DNA of 64,000 nucleotides from assembly GCA_027625915.1 (NCBI GenBank), contig JANTQA010000060.1, positions 4,340,001 to 4,404,000 on the forward strand, read 5' to 3'. The notes below the pieces were generated by a model that saw nothing but the letters and a program-made list of their open reading frames with translations, was not told the origin of the DNA and ran no database searches. This DNA comes from Anaeramoeba flamelloides. Lineage: Eukaryota > Metamonada > Anaeramoebidae. Position 1 is the stretch's first letter. Each line of letters starts with the position of its first letter. Positions 36,097 to 47,261 of the stretch are shown here, piece after piece. A program made the position numbers and the translations under genes.

Positions 36097-36853
36097 TTAA
36101 TCTATAATTTCTTTCTTTCTTGGTCTCCCCTTTTTTTTCAACCAAGGGGGTTTTCCGATTTGTTCGTTTACCCATTTCATTTTTTCCACTCTTCTACGCT
36201 GAGCAAACCACCGGTTGACATGTATTTGCGAGGTAAATGTTTTCTTTGCTAATTTTTTTTTAATTTTTTTCGTTGGATATGGGCCAACTTCTTTTTGACA
36301 ATTTTTTTGAAACCATTTTTCGAAAATCCTTTTTGCTAATTTTGAAGTGACCATTCTTTCACTTTTATTGTCTTTATTGTCTATGCTGCTATTATTGTGG
36401 TTATTGTTTTGTTTACTTTTATTTGTTGAAGTGATTTTGTTTTTTGAATTTAATTTGTTTTTCTTCTTATAACCTAACGAAGAGGGAAACACCGAGGATG
36501 ATGATGATGATGATAAAGAATTTGAGGAGTGCGAGGATGATAAAGTGTTTGCAGAATCTAAATACAACGAAGCAGTTAACGATACCGAGGAAGATGAAGA
36601 AGACATAGTTAACGAATTTGACGAGATCGATAATGAGGACATTGAGAAAGTTAAAGAAGAAGAATTTGAACAAGATGATGACAATGTTATTGCATCACTT
36701 GGAAATGATGAAGAAAGTTTCTTTTTTTTTTGAAAATTAGAATTATTGCTCGAATATTTTGTGATTTTTTTTTTTATTTTCGGATTCTCAACAAAACCAT
36801 AATTAGAATATCTTGAGAGTACATTATTCTCATCCACATTATCATCATCATCT

Positions 36854-36888
<35 letters not shown>

Positions 36889-38937
36889 TGTTCGTGAAGT
36901 TTTAAAATTTAATCTGATTTTTTTATTTTTATGTAATATGATTGGAGATCTAAAAGAAAAGAAAAATTTTTTTGATTTTTTTGAATGGATCTTGTTTCGA
37001 TTTTTATCTAATCTTAATTGTTTATGAATTCTTTTTCTTTCTTTTAATTCTTTTCCAAAAGAATTATCTTTTAATTTATATTTTTTACTTTTTTTACTTT
37101 TCTTCTTTTTTTTTTTTAAATAATATTGAATTTTCATCTTCTTTTTCCTCTCTTTTTCTTTTTCTTTTTCTTTTTCTTTTTCTTTTTCCTTTTCTTTTTC
37201 CTTCCCCCTTCCCCTTTGCCTTTTTTTTTCCCTTTCCTTTTCGTTTCTCCCCCCTTTCTTCCTCCCCCCTTTCTTTTCTCTTCCTCTCCCTGCCCCCCTG
37301 TCTTTTTCTCTTATTTTCTCTTTTTCATTAATACTATCTCTTTTCATCATTGTATTCTTTTCTTTCTTTTTTTTCTTGATGTTGATCTTATTATTCTGAT
37401 TATTATGATGAGCATAAATTTGAATTTTTTCTTTGGGAGGTTTGGCATGAGATTTGTTTAAATTATTATGGTTATTTTGCACATTGTAATATTTTAAAAT
37501 GATTTTTTGGTTCTTTTGGCTTTTTTTTGGTTTTTTGATATAAAATTTTGAATTCTTATTATTCGTATCATTTTGACTATAACTTTGTTTATTAGATTTT
37601 TTTTTGGTTTTTTTCTTATTATTAAGGTTCTTATTATTTTTATAATTATCAGAATAATTCTTTTGTGTCTTGTTCCTTTTCTTATCTTTCTTTTTCTTCT
37701 TACCTTGGGTTTTTTGAATATAATTTTGAATATTATTCGAAATTTTCTTTTTCACCAATACAATTTTGGTTCTTTTCTTCTTAGATTTTGGATTTAACTT
37801 TTTTTTCAATTTTTTGGATCTAATTTCATCACAAAGATCATTCTTTTTTTCATTGTCAATCGCTTTTTCGTTTACACTATCAATCTCTTTTTCATTTCCA
37901 TTCGTATTTCTTTTATGTTTATTTATGTCTTTATACTTTTCCTTTTGCTTCGATTTTATTGAAAATTTGCCAAATGGCTTTGGGTTGAATGTTTTTTGGT
38001 TACTCTTGTTAAATTGTTGGTTGCCAATTGGATCGTCTTGAAGTCTTGGTATTGGATTTCTTTTTGAAGTTAATCTTTCATACTCTTCCTTGATTTTAAG
38101 CTTGAATTCGTTGGGACTATTTTTTGTTTTTATCTGTATTTGATGCTTTGTTGGGAAATTCTGATGAATAGTTGAGCCGTCTTTGTTTTCATTGTTTTCT
38201 TTGGCTTTGTCTTTGTAATTATAACCTTGGTTGAGTGTTTTACTTTGGTCGTTCTCATTTTTGATTTGTGAATAATTTAAATTATTCAAGTTTTTGAAAA
38301 AATGGCTATTATTACCCTTCCAAACAGTTTTGTTTTTTGGGACTTTATCAAAGCAAAATTTTTCTTCATTTTTGCCAACAAAATTTGGATCAATGTGTTC
38401 AATCCCAGGAAACCGAAAATCTATGGTGTTCAGCAAGGAAGGCTTTTGTTTTTGTTCAAAAGGATCTCCAAAGGTAAGGTCATTTTCTTCATTGTTTTCC
38501 ACTTGTTGTTGTTGCACTTGTTGTTGTTGTTGTTGTTCATCCTCTTGATCATAACTTTCATATAAACCGTCTTCTTTATTGCCTTCATTATTTTTCACAT
38601 CCCAAAAGTCGTTAAGTGTAAAATTGTTTTCACTGAAGTTACTTTCCATTAAAGAAGCGATTGGTAAGTTTAAGTCATCCAAAGACTGAGGATTTTGTTG
38701 CTGCTGCTGCTGCTGCTGCTGTTGTTCGTTCTCTTTCTCTTTGTCTTTTTCCTTCTCGTTTTCTTGCTGTTGAGATTGTTTTGTATGGTGCTTGTTGTTT
38801 TGGAATGAATTTTGTATTAGAGGAGGATAAAGGTTTAAAGAATCATGGAATAATTCGTTTTCAGTCGAAAGATTATTTGCTGTCCAATTAAAGTTCGAAA
38901 AGTCGTTCCCAAAAACAGACATCGAATTCAAAGACAA
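36097..38937 (-). CDS. Homeodomain protein with C-terminal AT-hook; helix-3 Asn replaced by Gln
   Basis: A 946-residue, probably nuclear DNA-binding protein. The N-terminal third is Gln/Asn-rich with polyQ runs. The middle is very lysine-rich with long KE repeats, then a polyN run leading to EDDDD and a serine-rich block. The homeodomain occupies about residues 860-922: helix 1 around LAKRIFEKWFQ, a loop ending in GPYP, helix 2 KKIKKKLAKKT and helix 3 IHVNRWFAQRRRVEKM. PYP after an extended loop recalls TALE homeodomains, but the loop is about three residues longer still. The near-invariant Asn at homeodomain position 51 is Gln (residue 913), read directly from a CAG codon. GRPRKK close to the C-terminus is an AT-hook core, so minor-groove binding at AT-rich DNA is likely. 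The start is the first Met of a frame open to the end. Confidence 0.87.
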
Positions 38938-39680
38938 TTTTGAAACAAATAGATCAATCTTAGGTTGATAAAAATGAAAAAAAATAAAATAGTTCTTGTT
39001 TGTTTGTATTTTATCTGGTCTTGTTTTAGGTTGAGGGAATTACTTTCTGATGCCTTTTGATACTTTAAAAACTGATGAAATCTGTTTTATCAGACTTGTA
39101 TTTTATAAGGAAAAACTTTTATTGTAGATCAAACAAGATTATTCTCATTTGGAGAATTCTTGTTGAAAATAAATTGAAGTTGATGGTTCTAATTATTATT
39201 ATTTTTTAAGAACCATCAGACAAAATCATAAAAGTATTTGTATATATAGCTTACTCTCTTTTTTTAAATTGTTCGGCACCAGGATTCTGTAATTTTCTAA
39301 AAAAGTTCTTCTTTATTTTTTACGAATTTTCTTTTCATTTTTGGGAAAGTCTTTCGCTTTTAGTTTTCTAAATAAATATTATTTATTCGTTTTTTTGGGT
39401 CACTCTATTTACTTTATAGTTTCAATAAACCAAATTGAAATGTAAATTTCAACAAAAGGCTGATAGTAAAGTTATAAATTTGGCTTGTTAATTTCTGGAA
39501 ATCGATTCAAATCAGAAGGAAATTCAAAGTTCTTTCAAAAAGTGAAACACAATTTTTACTTGGAAATATCCTTATTATGGGAATTAAATTCAAAGAATAT
39601 CTCCTTAAAACAGATTACTTTTTTCTTAGAGAAGTAGGCGCATCTTACCATTTTGAAAAATTTGAATTGTAATACCATTA
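38938..39680. other. 5' flank of the homeodomain gene
   Basis: AT-rich and non-coding; it should contain the promoter. A short inverted pair around ATGGTTCT (39183) and AGAACCAT (39209) forms a small hairpin. 39600-39680 is homologous to sequence just before 52851, forming the left flank of a MITE-2 site. Confidence 0.4.
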
Positions 39681-40148
39681 CAGTAATCAAAATAATTTAT
39701 GCACCAACAACAATAATCTGTTGTTATAAAATATTATCCATTTTTTTTTCTTCCTGTTTCAAAGCAACATCTAATAAACTACCCAATAGTATACCGAAGT
39801 TGAAATCAATTTTGAAAGTAAACACCTTGATATGTTTAGTAAAATTTAAATTAGGAATACAATTAGTTGAAAATTTTTCGTAATATTCTCAATTTATTTT
39901 CTTTTATTTTTATAATAAGTATATTTCCAAAAAATTTACTCTATTTTTTGATAAATTTTTCAATTTGATCCTTTATTTTTCGAATTTTATATTAATTAAT
40001 AGTACTTTAATAAACCAATACCATATTTAATTAAGGTTTATTGTTGGTTTCTTGGAACGGCAAATGTATAGGTCTTCTATAACAAAAAAAGATACTTTTT
40101 ATTTTATAACACAAATTAAAATTATCTATAAGCTTTATTTTAACAATG
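39681..40148 (+). mobile_element. MITE-2 copy 3 (468 bp)
   Basis: It starts CAGTAATCAAAATAA after a TA and ends TTATTTTAACAATG, an imperfect inverted repeat of the start; the right-hand TA has decayed to TT. The interior matches 11985-12857 without the nested insert. The flanks on both sides are homologous to an uninterrupted stretch around 52740-52880, which supplies an empty site. Confidence 0.85.
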
Positions 40149-41050
40149 TTGAAAAAATATATTTTTTGAGTGTAATGGGATTTTGAAACTTAGTCACACA
40201 AAACACTATTTGGTAGTCTATTTGTGAAAAGAAAGAAAATTAGTTAAATCAGAGTTGAATCTTAATTTTTCGATTTTTTGAACATTTTATTAATTCAATT
40301 TTTGGTTTTTTTAAATTTCGTTTTAGAACAAGAAATGTGTTAATACCAATGAGTGAAATTAATCAGAATTTAAACCCATAAAAAGGAATTGAGAAGCTTT
40401 GTATTTGAAACAACTATTTTCTTTTAGAAGACCAAACACGAAAGATCACCCTTACAAAATAAACTGGTTGAAATCAAAAAAGTAAAAAAAAAAATAATTG
40501 AGCAAAGTCTATTTTTCGAAGATTCGTTTTCTTTTTCTTCTTAATTTGGCTGAATTCAATCAATTTTTTAACCTTGTATTTCTCTGCCCATTTCTATTTA
40601 TTATTATTTTTACAAAACATTTTTTTATAAATTTGCTTTTCAAAATTCATTTATCAAATATTTTGATCAAACTCAGCCAAAAAAAAGAATACTTTGGTTA
40701 GAATTAGAAAAGTATTGAATTCTCAAACTCAAAAAACCAGTTATCAAAGATTCAATCGAAAGAAATTGAAAAATATATAAAAAAATTTCAATATTTATCC
40801 CGAATTATTACAAGTTTTTAAAATTGATTGAAAATAAATAATTATAAAATCAAACTAATTTGTCCAATAAATTTTTATTTTCTAATCAAAAATCTAAAAA
40901 TATCCTATTTTCTAGATCTAATCTTAAATTAGATGAATTAAATGAAAATTGGAATTTTAAAATTCATTTTTGGAAATTATTTAGAACTAAATTTTAATTT
41001 ATTTTTCAAAAAATTTTCAAATAAAAAGTATTTCTATTCAGAATTTAAAA
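40149..41050 (+). repeat. Dispersed repeat G, copy 1 (~0.9 kb)
   Basis: Homologous over its length to 52862-53760. Shared landmarks are AGTCTATTTGTGAAAAGAA, CAGAGTTGAATCTTAA, GTATTTGAAACAA, GAAAGATCACC, TTGGATTTCTCTGC-like and AATTAGATGAATTAAATG. In both copies a plus-strand peptide of similar pattern can be read around FSKI.F and NQF (40515-40620 and 53215-53310), so the family may include decayed coding sequence. Confidence 0.8.
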
Positions 41051-41514
41051 TAAAATTGTCTATAGAAAGAAATCATTGAACATATACCCAAATTTAAGAT
41101 CAATTTTTTTGTTAATCAAATTATCTGGCTAAAATTGATTTTTAAAAAATTTGGTATGGCAATAGGAAAACTGAGCTTGAAAAAAAATACAAAAATGAAA
41201 AAAAAAATCTTGTATTATTTCTAAATTGAAAATATAAAAATTGAGAATAAAAAATGGATTTAAATATTGAAAATTCTCTAAGAATCGGCTAAAAAATCAC
41301 TATTATGAGATTAACACCTACAAAAGAGAAGCCTAAGATGAAATTGTGGTGTTATTTAGTGTCAAACACATTAGTACTAGTTAGTTCAATTGCCTCTAAA
41401 AAATCGATTAGTCAATTAGTAATATTTTTTGATCTCATCATAAATTAAAAGTGATCGTTGTATTTGTAAAAAACCAAACAATTTCAGAAAAAAATCAACA
41501 TTTTGCTACTAATT
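41051..41514. other. AT-rich intergenic sequence
   Basis: Nothing recognised. Confidence 0.35.
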
Positions 41515-41625
41515 TAAAGGTTGGATTATCAATATTAAGACCACAAAGTTGCAAAATATCTTTCTTAAAATTTATAGGTGAAAGGTAGATTAGTTGTTAA
41601 AAAATTCAATTTTGGAAAAATATTA
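41515..41625 (+). repeat. Dispersed repeat F, copy 2
   Basis: Same family as 28735-28855 and, inverted, 62365-62470; contains GGTAGATTAGTTGTTAAAAA. Confidence 0.6.
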
Positions 41626-42659
41626 AAGAATTAAGAAATAAGATTTTTTTCAACGAATTATTTCAGAAATATTGGAAATTTATTAATGCTCCAATTAACT
41701 TTTTAAAATGGAAGCAAAACTAAACTGGTGTTCGGTTTTTATGTTGATTATTATTCAGTTAATCTTTGAAATTGAAAAATTAAAAAAATAGTTACTTTTG
41801 GAAGTTCTAGATCTAAATTATTAAATACCAGAATACTTTATTTTGAGTTTCTATTTTTTGATTCGGAAAAGGAATTAAAAAAAAAATTTCTAAAATGACA
41901 AATTATTTAATAATTATCATTAGTAAAAAATGTAATAATTTACTAGGCAATAAGATTTATAATAGATTTTTTAGAGTCACAGAAACTATCTGATCCTTGG
42001 TACACTACTATCAATTCCACCCAATTATAATAGATTTTGATTCAATAGAAAAATCTAACCTGAAGATAATTACTAAAAAAAAAAATGATTTTTTTTTTAA
42101 TATTGATTCTAAGTGTAAATTAGACTCTAAATATCTTTTTACTTAAATTTCCTAAAATTTAATTTAAGCGTAAAATCATAGATTTCACAATTATTCAAGG
42201 TGGAAATATACCCAAATTTTCTTTATGTTTAAAAAGTAAAAATAAAAAATTGATGAGAAAAAAAAGAAAGAAAAAAGAAATTTAAAAAGGGTTAACAAGT
42301 AACAATTGGTAAGAAATTTAAAAAAAAAAAAAACATACTATTTTGAAATAAGAACACCTAAAAATCACTAGTCACAATACTTTTAGTTAATTCATTTTAA
42401 TTTTGTAATTGATTCTGAATTTTCTTTTAGTGATCATTTTTTAATTGTTATTATTTATTTTTTCTTTTTGATCTGATTCTCTTTAAACCTTTTGTAATTT
42501 TTAGCCTTTTACATTTTTTTAAAAAAATTTCAAGTTACACATACTTTCATGTTCCAATATTTGAGTATTAGCGAGTAACAACTTGATCTTTTTCCTTTAT
42601 AACTCTTCTTTCCAATAAAAAGAAAATTCCCTTAGGGGAAATAAATCGAAAAAAAGATA
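41626..42659. other. AT-rich intergenic sequence
   Basis: No gene, RNA or clear repeat, apart from a GTCACAGAAACT stretch near 41978 that also occurs in the 51.7-kb inverted repeat. Confidence 0.35.
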
Positions 42660-43020
42660 AAATCTTTTTTTATGATCTTCTCCCAATAGTATATTCCGTA
42701 GGGAAAAAAAAAGATAAATTTTTTTTCAATAAGATCATTCTTATTCTCATATCCAACTTTCTAAAAATCGATATCAGCATCAAAATTTGATATTAAAAAA
42801 AATTCATAATAACCTTGAAAAGGCTGTATTAAATATTAAAAATAAAATTGATAAATAAATGATTTTTGTATTTATCAATTTTTAAAATTATTTTAAAATC
42901 ATTTTTCTAATTTTTATGTAATAGTATATCAATAATAGGATATCTGAAACTCCTCTATTTATTAAAACATTAATATGTTTGGTTAAAGTAATGATTTGAA
43001 AGATTCGGTTTCTAATGCAC
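42660..43020 (+). repeat. Dispersed repeat D copy joined to a repeat G tail
   Basis: 42660-42840 matches 9210-9390 (repeat D and its left flank). 42940-43020 matches 53905-53990, with shared TATTTATTAAAA, ATATnTTTGGT and ATGATTTGAA blocks. The 53.9-kb stretch follows repeat G copy 2, so 39.6-43.0 kb and 52.7-54.0 kb appear to be related blocks. Confidence 0.55.
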
Positions 43021-43448
43021 AGAGTGACTCAAAATTAATATATAGTAATAATAAAACTAAATGAAATTCGTATTTTATTATTTATTGATTATACAATTTT
43101 TAAACTCAGCAAGTATGAGTGATTATAATTATATTTTCCTTTTTACTCAAAAAAAGAATATAAATTAAATAAAAATCTTTCAGTCTCATATATTAGATAA
43201 ATTATTTGAATTTTGTAAAATTAAAGAGTTACCTTATTATTTTCAACAAGAAAACTTTCTTTATACAATATAAACAAGTTATTAGACTTTAATAAATTGA
43301 TTTTGTGATTTCTCAAAGTAGTAAAAAATAAGATTGTTTTTTTTTTAAAAAATTCTCCAGATAAACAAGATTTTTAACATTAATTTTGATAATTATTAAT
43401 TTTTATTTCGGGGTCTTTAGATATTAAACCAAAGATGTTGTTTATATA

Positions 43449-43645
43449 CAGTCAGTTCCACTTTTAAGGAACAAACTTTCAACGAAATTTAAGGCACAAA
43501 AAAATCTCCAATTAATACACAAAATTTGTAATTATTTTTTTTATAATTTATTTTACTAGAATTTGAAATCATGTGCCTTAATTTGAGATTTTTATTATGT
43601 TTTAAATTTTCGTAGCAGTTTGTACCATAAAAGTGGAAACGACTG
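43449..43645. mobile_element. MITE-1 copy 4
   Basis: A palindrome flanked by TA on both sides (inside TATATA), beginning CAGTCAGTTCCAC and ending in the inverse with a one-base loss near the tip. The three-motif arms are recognisable but diverged in the centre. Confidence 0.88.
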
Positions 43646-44474
43646 TATATATAGTGTATTGGCATATCGATTAGGCACTTGTAAAGAATCAACTATATTA
43701 AATTAATTCAAAAATCAAATTTATTTTTTAGTTCATTATTTATCAAAAAAAATAATTTTTTTTGGAATTATTTTGTTCAAATTCAGATGAAATATTTATA
43801 ATTGAACAAAAAAATCTTTAAGGTATAAATTCTTTGAACCCAACTATTAGTTATAATCTTGAAATTGAATATACATTTATTATGGATCAAAAACTTGGAA
43901 CTAAAGAAAACAAAAATTACACATTATAAAAGGTGAAAATATCTAAATCAAATCTTTTTGATTCTTATTTATTATACACTCAAATATTTTTTTAATCATT
44001 TTCATTATGAAACTATTTAAAATTATTATCTAATCTGTAAGAATATATGTTTCATTTACAGTTTAATTTTAAAGAAGACTTTTTATAATTAAATTTTAAT
44101 TTTTATATTCAAAAGAATAAATCTCTGTGAATTATTCAAGATATTATTATTTAAAGAGGTCATTTTAGGTTTAATTAAACTATTTTCAAGGTAATTGTAC
44201 CCACATAAATCGATGAATTAAATTTGTTTAAAGTGTTTGAATAAATATTAGATGAAAAAAATTATTTTAGAATTTCAAAAATTTATATCATTTTTTGACT
44301 TTGACAAATTTATCTATATATTTATATTTTTTTTGAGGAAATGATATTATTTTGAAATTTTTTTTTATTATTTCAGGACTTATGGTCATTTGGACAAAAT
44401 AATTATTATTCTAATGTTATCAAAACAATGTAAATCCTAATTAAAAAGTATATATTTATTTTTTCCATTTTTCC
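43646..44474. other. AT-rich intergenic sequence
   Basis: Nothing recognised. Confidence 0.35.
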
Positions 44475-44770
44475 CCAAGATGAATCTTCGTTATATTGGT
44501 AAGAAGAGTTACAAAGGAAAAAGATCAATTGTTAAATTACTAATACTGTGACACTGAAAGATAAGAGTATGAGTAGCTTGAAAATAAAAACGAAAAATCA
44601 AATCCTAAAAATGACCAAGAGTTTAAAGCAAATCAAATCCCAAAAAAAAAAAAAAAGATTTTAACAATTAAACAAAGATCCCCAATTGAACGTCCTTGAT
44701 CAATTAAATTAAATTAAATTAACCAAATGTATCTTGGCTCTGATTTTTGGAGTCCTTAATTAAAGATAGC
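44475..44770 (+). repeat. Dispersed repeat H, copy 2
   Basis: Homologous to 35225-35515. It contains an AATTAAATTAAATTAA short tandem run absent from copy 1. Confidence 0.55.
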
Positions 44771-44890
44771 ATTGTTTTTTTTTTTTGTTTTTTCACCAAT
44801 TGCTTGTTATAAACCCGTTTTAAATTTCTATTTAAATATATTTCACTTTTTCATTTTTTCAATTGAATTTTTTGCTTTTACTTTATAAAC

Positions 44891-45106
44891 ATAAAAAAAA
44901 TTGGGTGTATATTTCCCTTGGACAATTTTGGAATCAATGATTTTCCTCTTAAAATTAGATTTGAGGAAATTAAAGTAAAAGGACATTTAGATTTAATTGA
45001 CACTTCTTACATCATTAACAATGAAAAAGCATATTATTGTCTATTGGAATTATCTTTGGATCTTCAATTTAAGAAAAAAATGAACATTTATTGTTTTTCT
45101 CAATAA
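44891..45106 (+). pseudogene. Short protein-like open stretch without a Met start
   Basis: An open plus-strand stretch reads NFGINDFPLKIRFEE, then GHLDLIDTSYIINNEKAYYC, and ends in a TAA at 45104-45106. The mixed, non-repetitive composition looks like protein, but there is no ATG in frame near its start and no family match I recognise. It could be a relic exon. Confidence 0.2.
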
Positions 45107-45846
45107 AGATATAAAAATTGGGTTTTTCCATTTTCAAGAAAAAATATAGTTTGATTAGATTTACTTTTTTTATATATCAACTATACTCTCATATACATTT
45201 ATTTTACTTATTTCTTTTTTGTTCTTCAAAGGTTTATTTCTCAAAAATAATTGATATTTGAAAAGCAATAAGACCACTTTATCCGAAACAAATTTCCAAA
45301 ACTTGATTAAAACAAACTTCATTTCCACAACAATTGTTATTAACTCTTTGATAAAATTATCATTTTTATTTTTTTATTTTTTTTTTTTTATTTTTGAAGA
45401 GAGAAAATTGCTTTTCTCCTGTGTGCCCTAATTTCTAAACTTTTTTTTAGAAATTTTGTTAAAGAATCACAAATTTTATTATCACTTACAAAATTATCAT
45501 TTTTAAAAATTTTTAAAAAATTCTAAATTATCAACAAAAAAAAAAATAATTTCGTTCAAAAAAAAAATACTTTTATCATATTGTAGCTAATTTATATAAA
45601 AGATGTAAATTATTTAAAATAAAGTGGATTAATATTTTTTGAATGGGGTTTTGAAAACAAAAAATTTTTTTACAAAAAAAATGAAAAGAAAGTTGGAAAT
45701 CATTAAATAGAAAAGAGTTTGATGATTAAATATACAAATACAAAAATAAAAAAAAACAAAAAAAGTAAAATAAATATGCAATAATAAAATAAATTTTTAT
45801 GATCTTGAATAACTTATTTTTCATTATATTTTAGATTTAAAAATAA
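45107..45846. other. 3' flank of the SMC gene
   Basis: AT-rich and non-coding by inspection. Confidence 0.4.
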
Positions 45847-47206
45847 TTATTTTTTTTCAATTGAAGCAATTTCACTAAATCCTCTATTATTAGTAACTTC
45901 TATTATTTGGTCGCCATGTTCTTGGAAGGAAGGGTGATGACTAACTGCGATTATTTGAGTGTTTAGAGATTGCTTCAACAATTTAGAGATTCTACTTGAA
46001 TATATATCATCCAATGAAGCATCGATTTCATCAAAAAGATAAAAATTTTGGGATTTATGCACGGATAACGCCAGTATAAAGCTTAGAGCAAGGCAGGTGG
46101 TTTGGCCACCGCTTAATTCATTTGAAAATAATTTCCATTCCCCTTGAGTATTTTTGATCCAAAATTTGATACCATTTTGCAAATTATTAATGAAATCATC
46201 AATATTATTTGGAGATGTGTGATTTAGGGGGGTTTCAGTTTGATTTCTCTCGATTTGGTTATTCTTTTCAATTTTTTTCATTGGTTGGGTAAGATTATCA
46301 GTTGGTAGATTTGGCTGTAGTTCGGGGTGTGGCTGAAATTCCATTATTGGCAATGGATGTATTGATTTGAAAGTTGCTTTTTTAGTGGGGACTAAGTCTG
46401 AGAAAATTTTTGTAAAAGTTTTTTGGACATTGGTAAAAGTTTCCAAATTTATTTTATTCACTTTTTGAAAAGTTATTTGAATACCTTCCTTTAATCTTAA
46501 GACACTTTTTTCAATATGATTAAATTTATTATTGAATTCCTTCAATTGTTGCTTTTTTTGAGATAAAAGCAATAAATCATTATAATTATTTTGTTTTTGA
46601 TTGAATTGAATAATTGTTTTGATCTCATTTTTTAGGTGCTGGATAAATATTTTAATTTCTTTTAATTTTTCGTTTGTGGAAATTTGGATAACTTTTGAAT
46701 AATTAATTTTTGGAAATTTTTTATTTGAAAATTGGAAATTAGAGATTTGTTTATTTAATTTTGTAATTTTTTTTTGGTAATTATTTTTTTTATTTTCAAA
46801 ATTCTGAATTTTTTTGATCTTTTTCTTGAATTGAGTTTCTTTATCATTAATATTATTTTCAAGATCTAATATTTGGGTCGCATTTCTATTAATAACCCCT
46901 TGAATTGCTTTATATTGATTTTTTGTCTTTTTTAATTTTAAGTTCAAATTCTTTATATTGTTTTCCAAGGAGTCTATTCTTTCTAAAGATTCTAATTCTA
47001 ATTTAGTTTCGGAAATATTTTCCTCATTAATTTCTAATTTATTTTGATTTTTTTCAATTTTTTGACTATAATAATCAATTAAATTTTTGATCTTTTTTTC
47101 AATTTCTTTGCAATTTTCTTTTGAGGTACCAGTATCCATATTATGATTATTATTATTATTATTATTATTGTTGTTGTTGTTGTTGTTACCACCCCCATCA
47201 TTGCTA

Positions 47207-47261
<55 letters not shown>

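Noticed and set aside
36545-38891. Many plus-strand frames opposite the homeodomain gene, some over 100 codons
   Set aside because: They read the complement of polyK, polyS, KE and polyQ tracts as polyF, polyD/E and polyL strings and have no protein character.
43489-43692. 67-codon minus-strand frame
   Set aside because: It overlaps MITE-1 copy 4 and has no counterpart in other copies.
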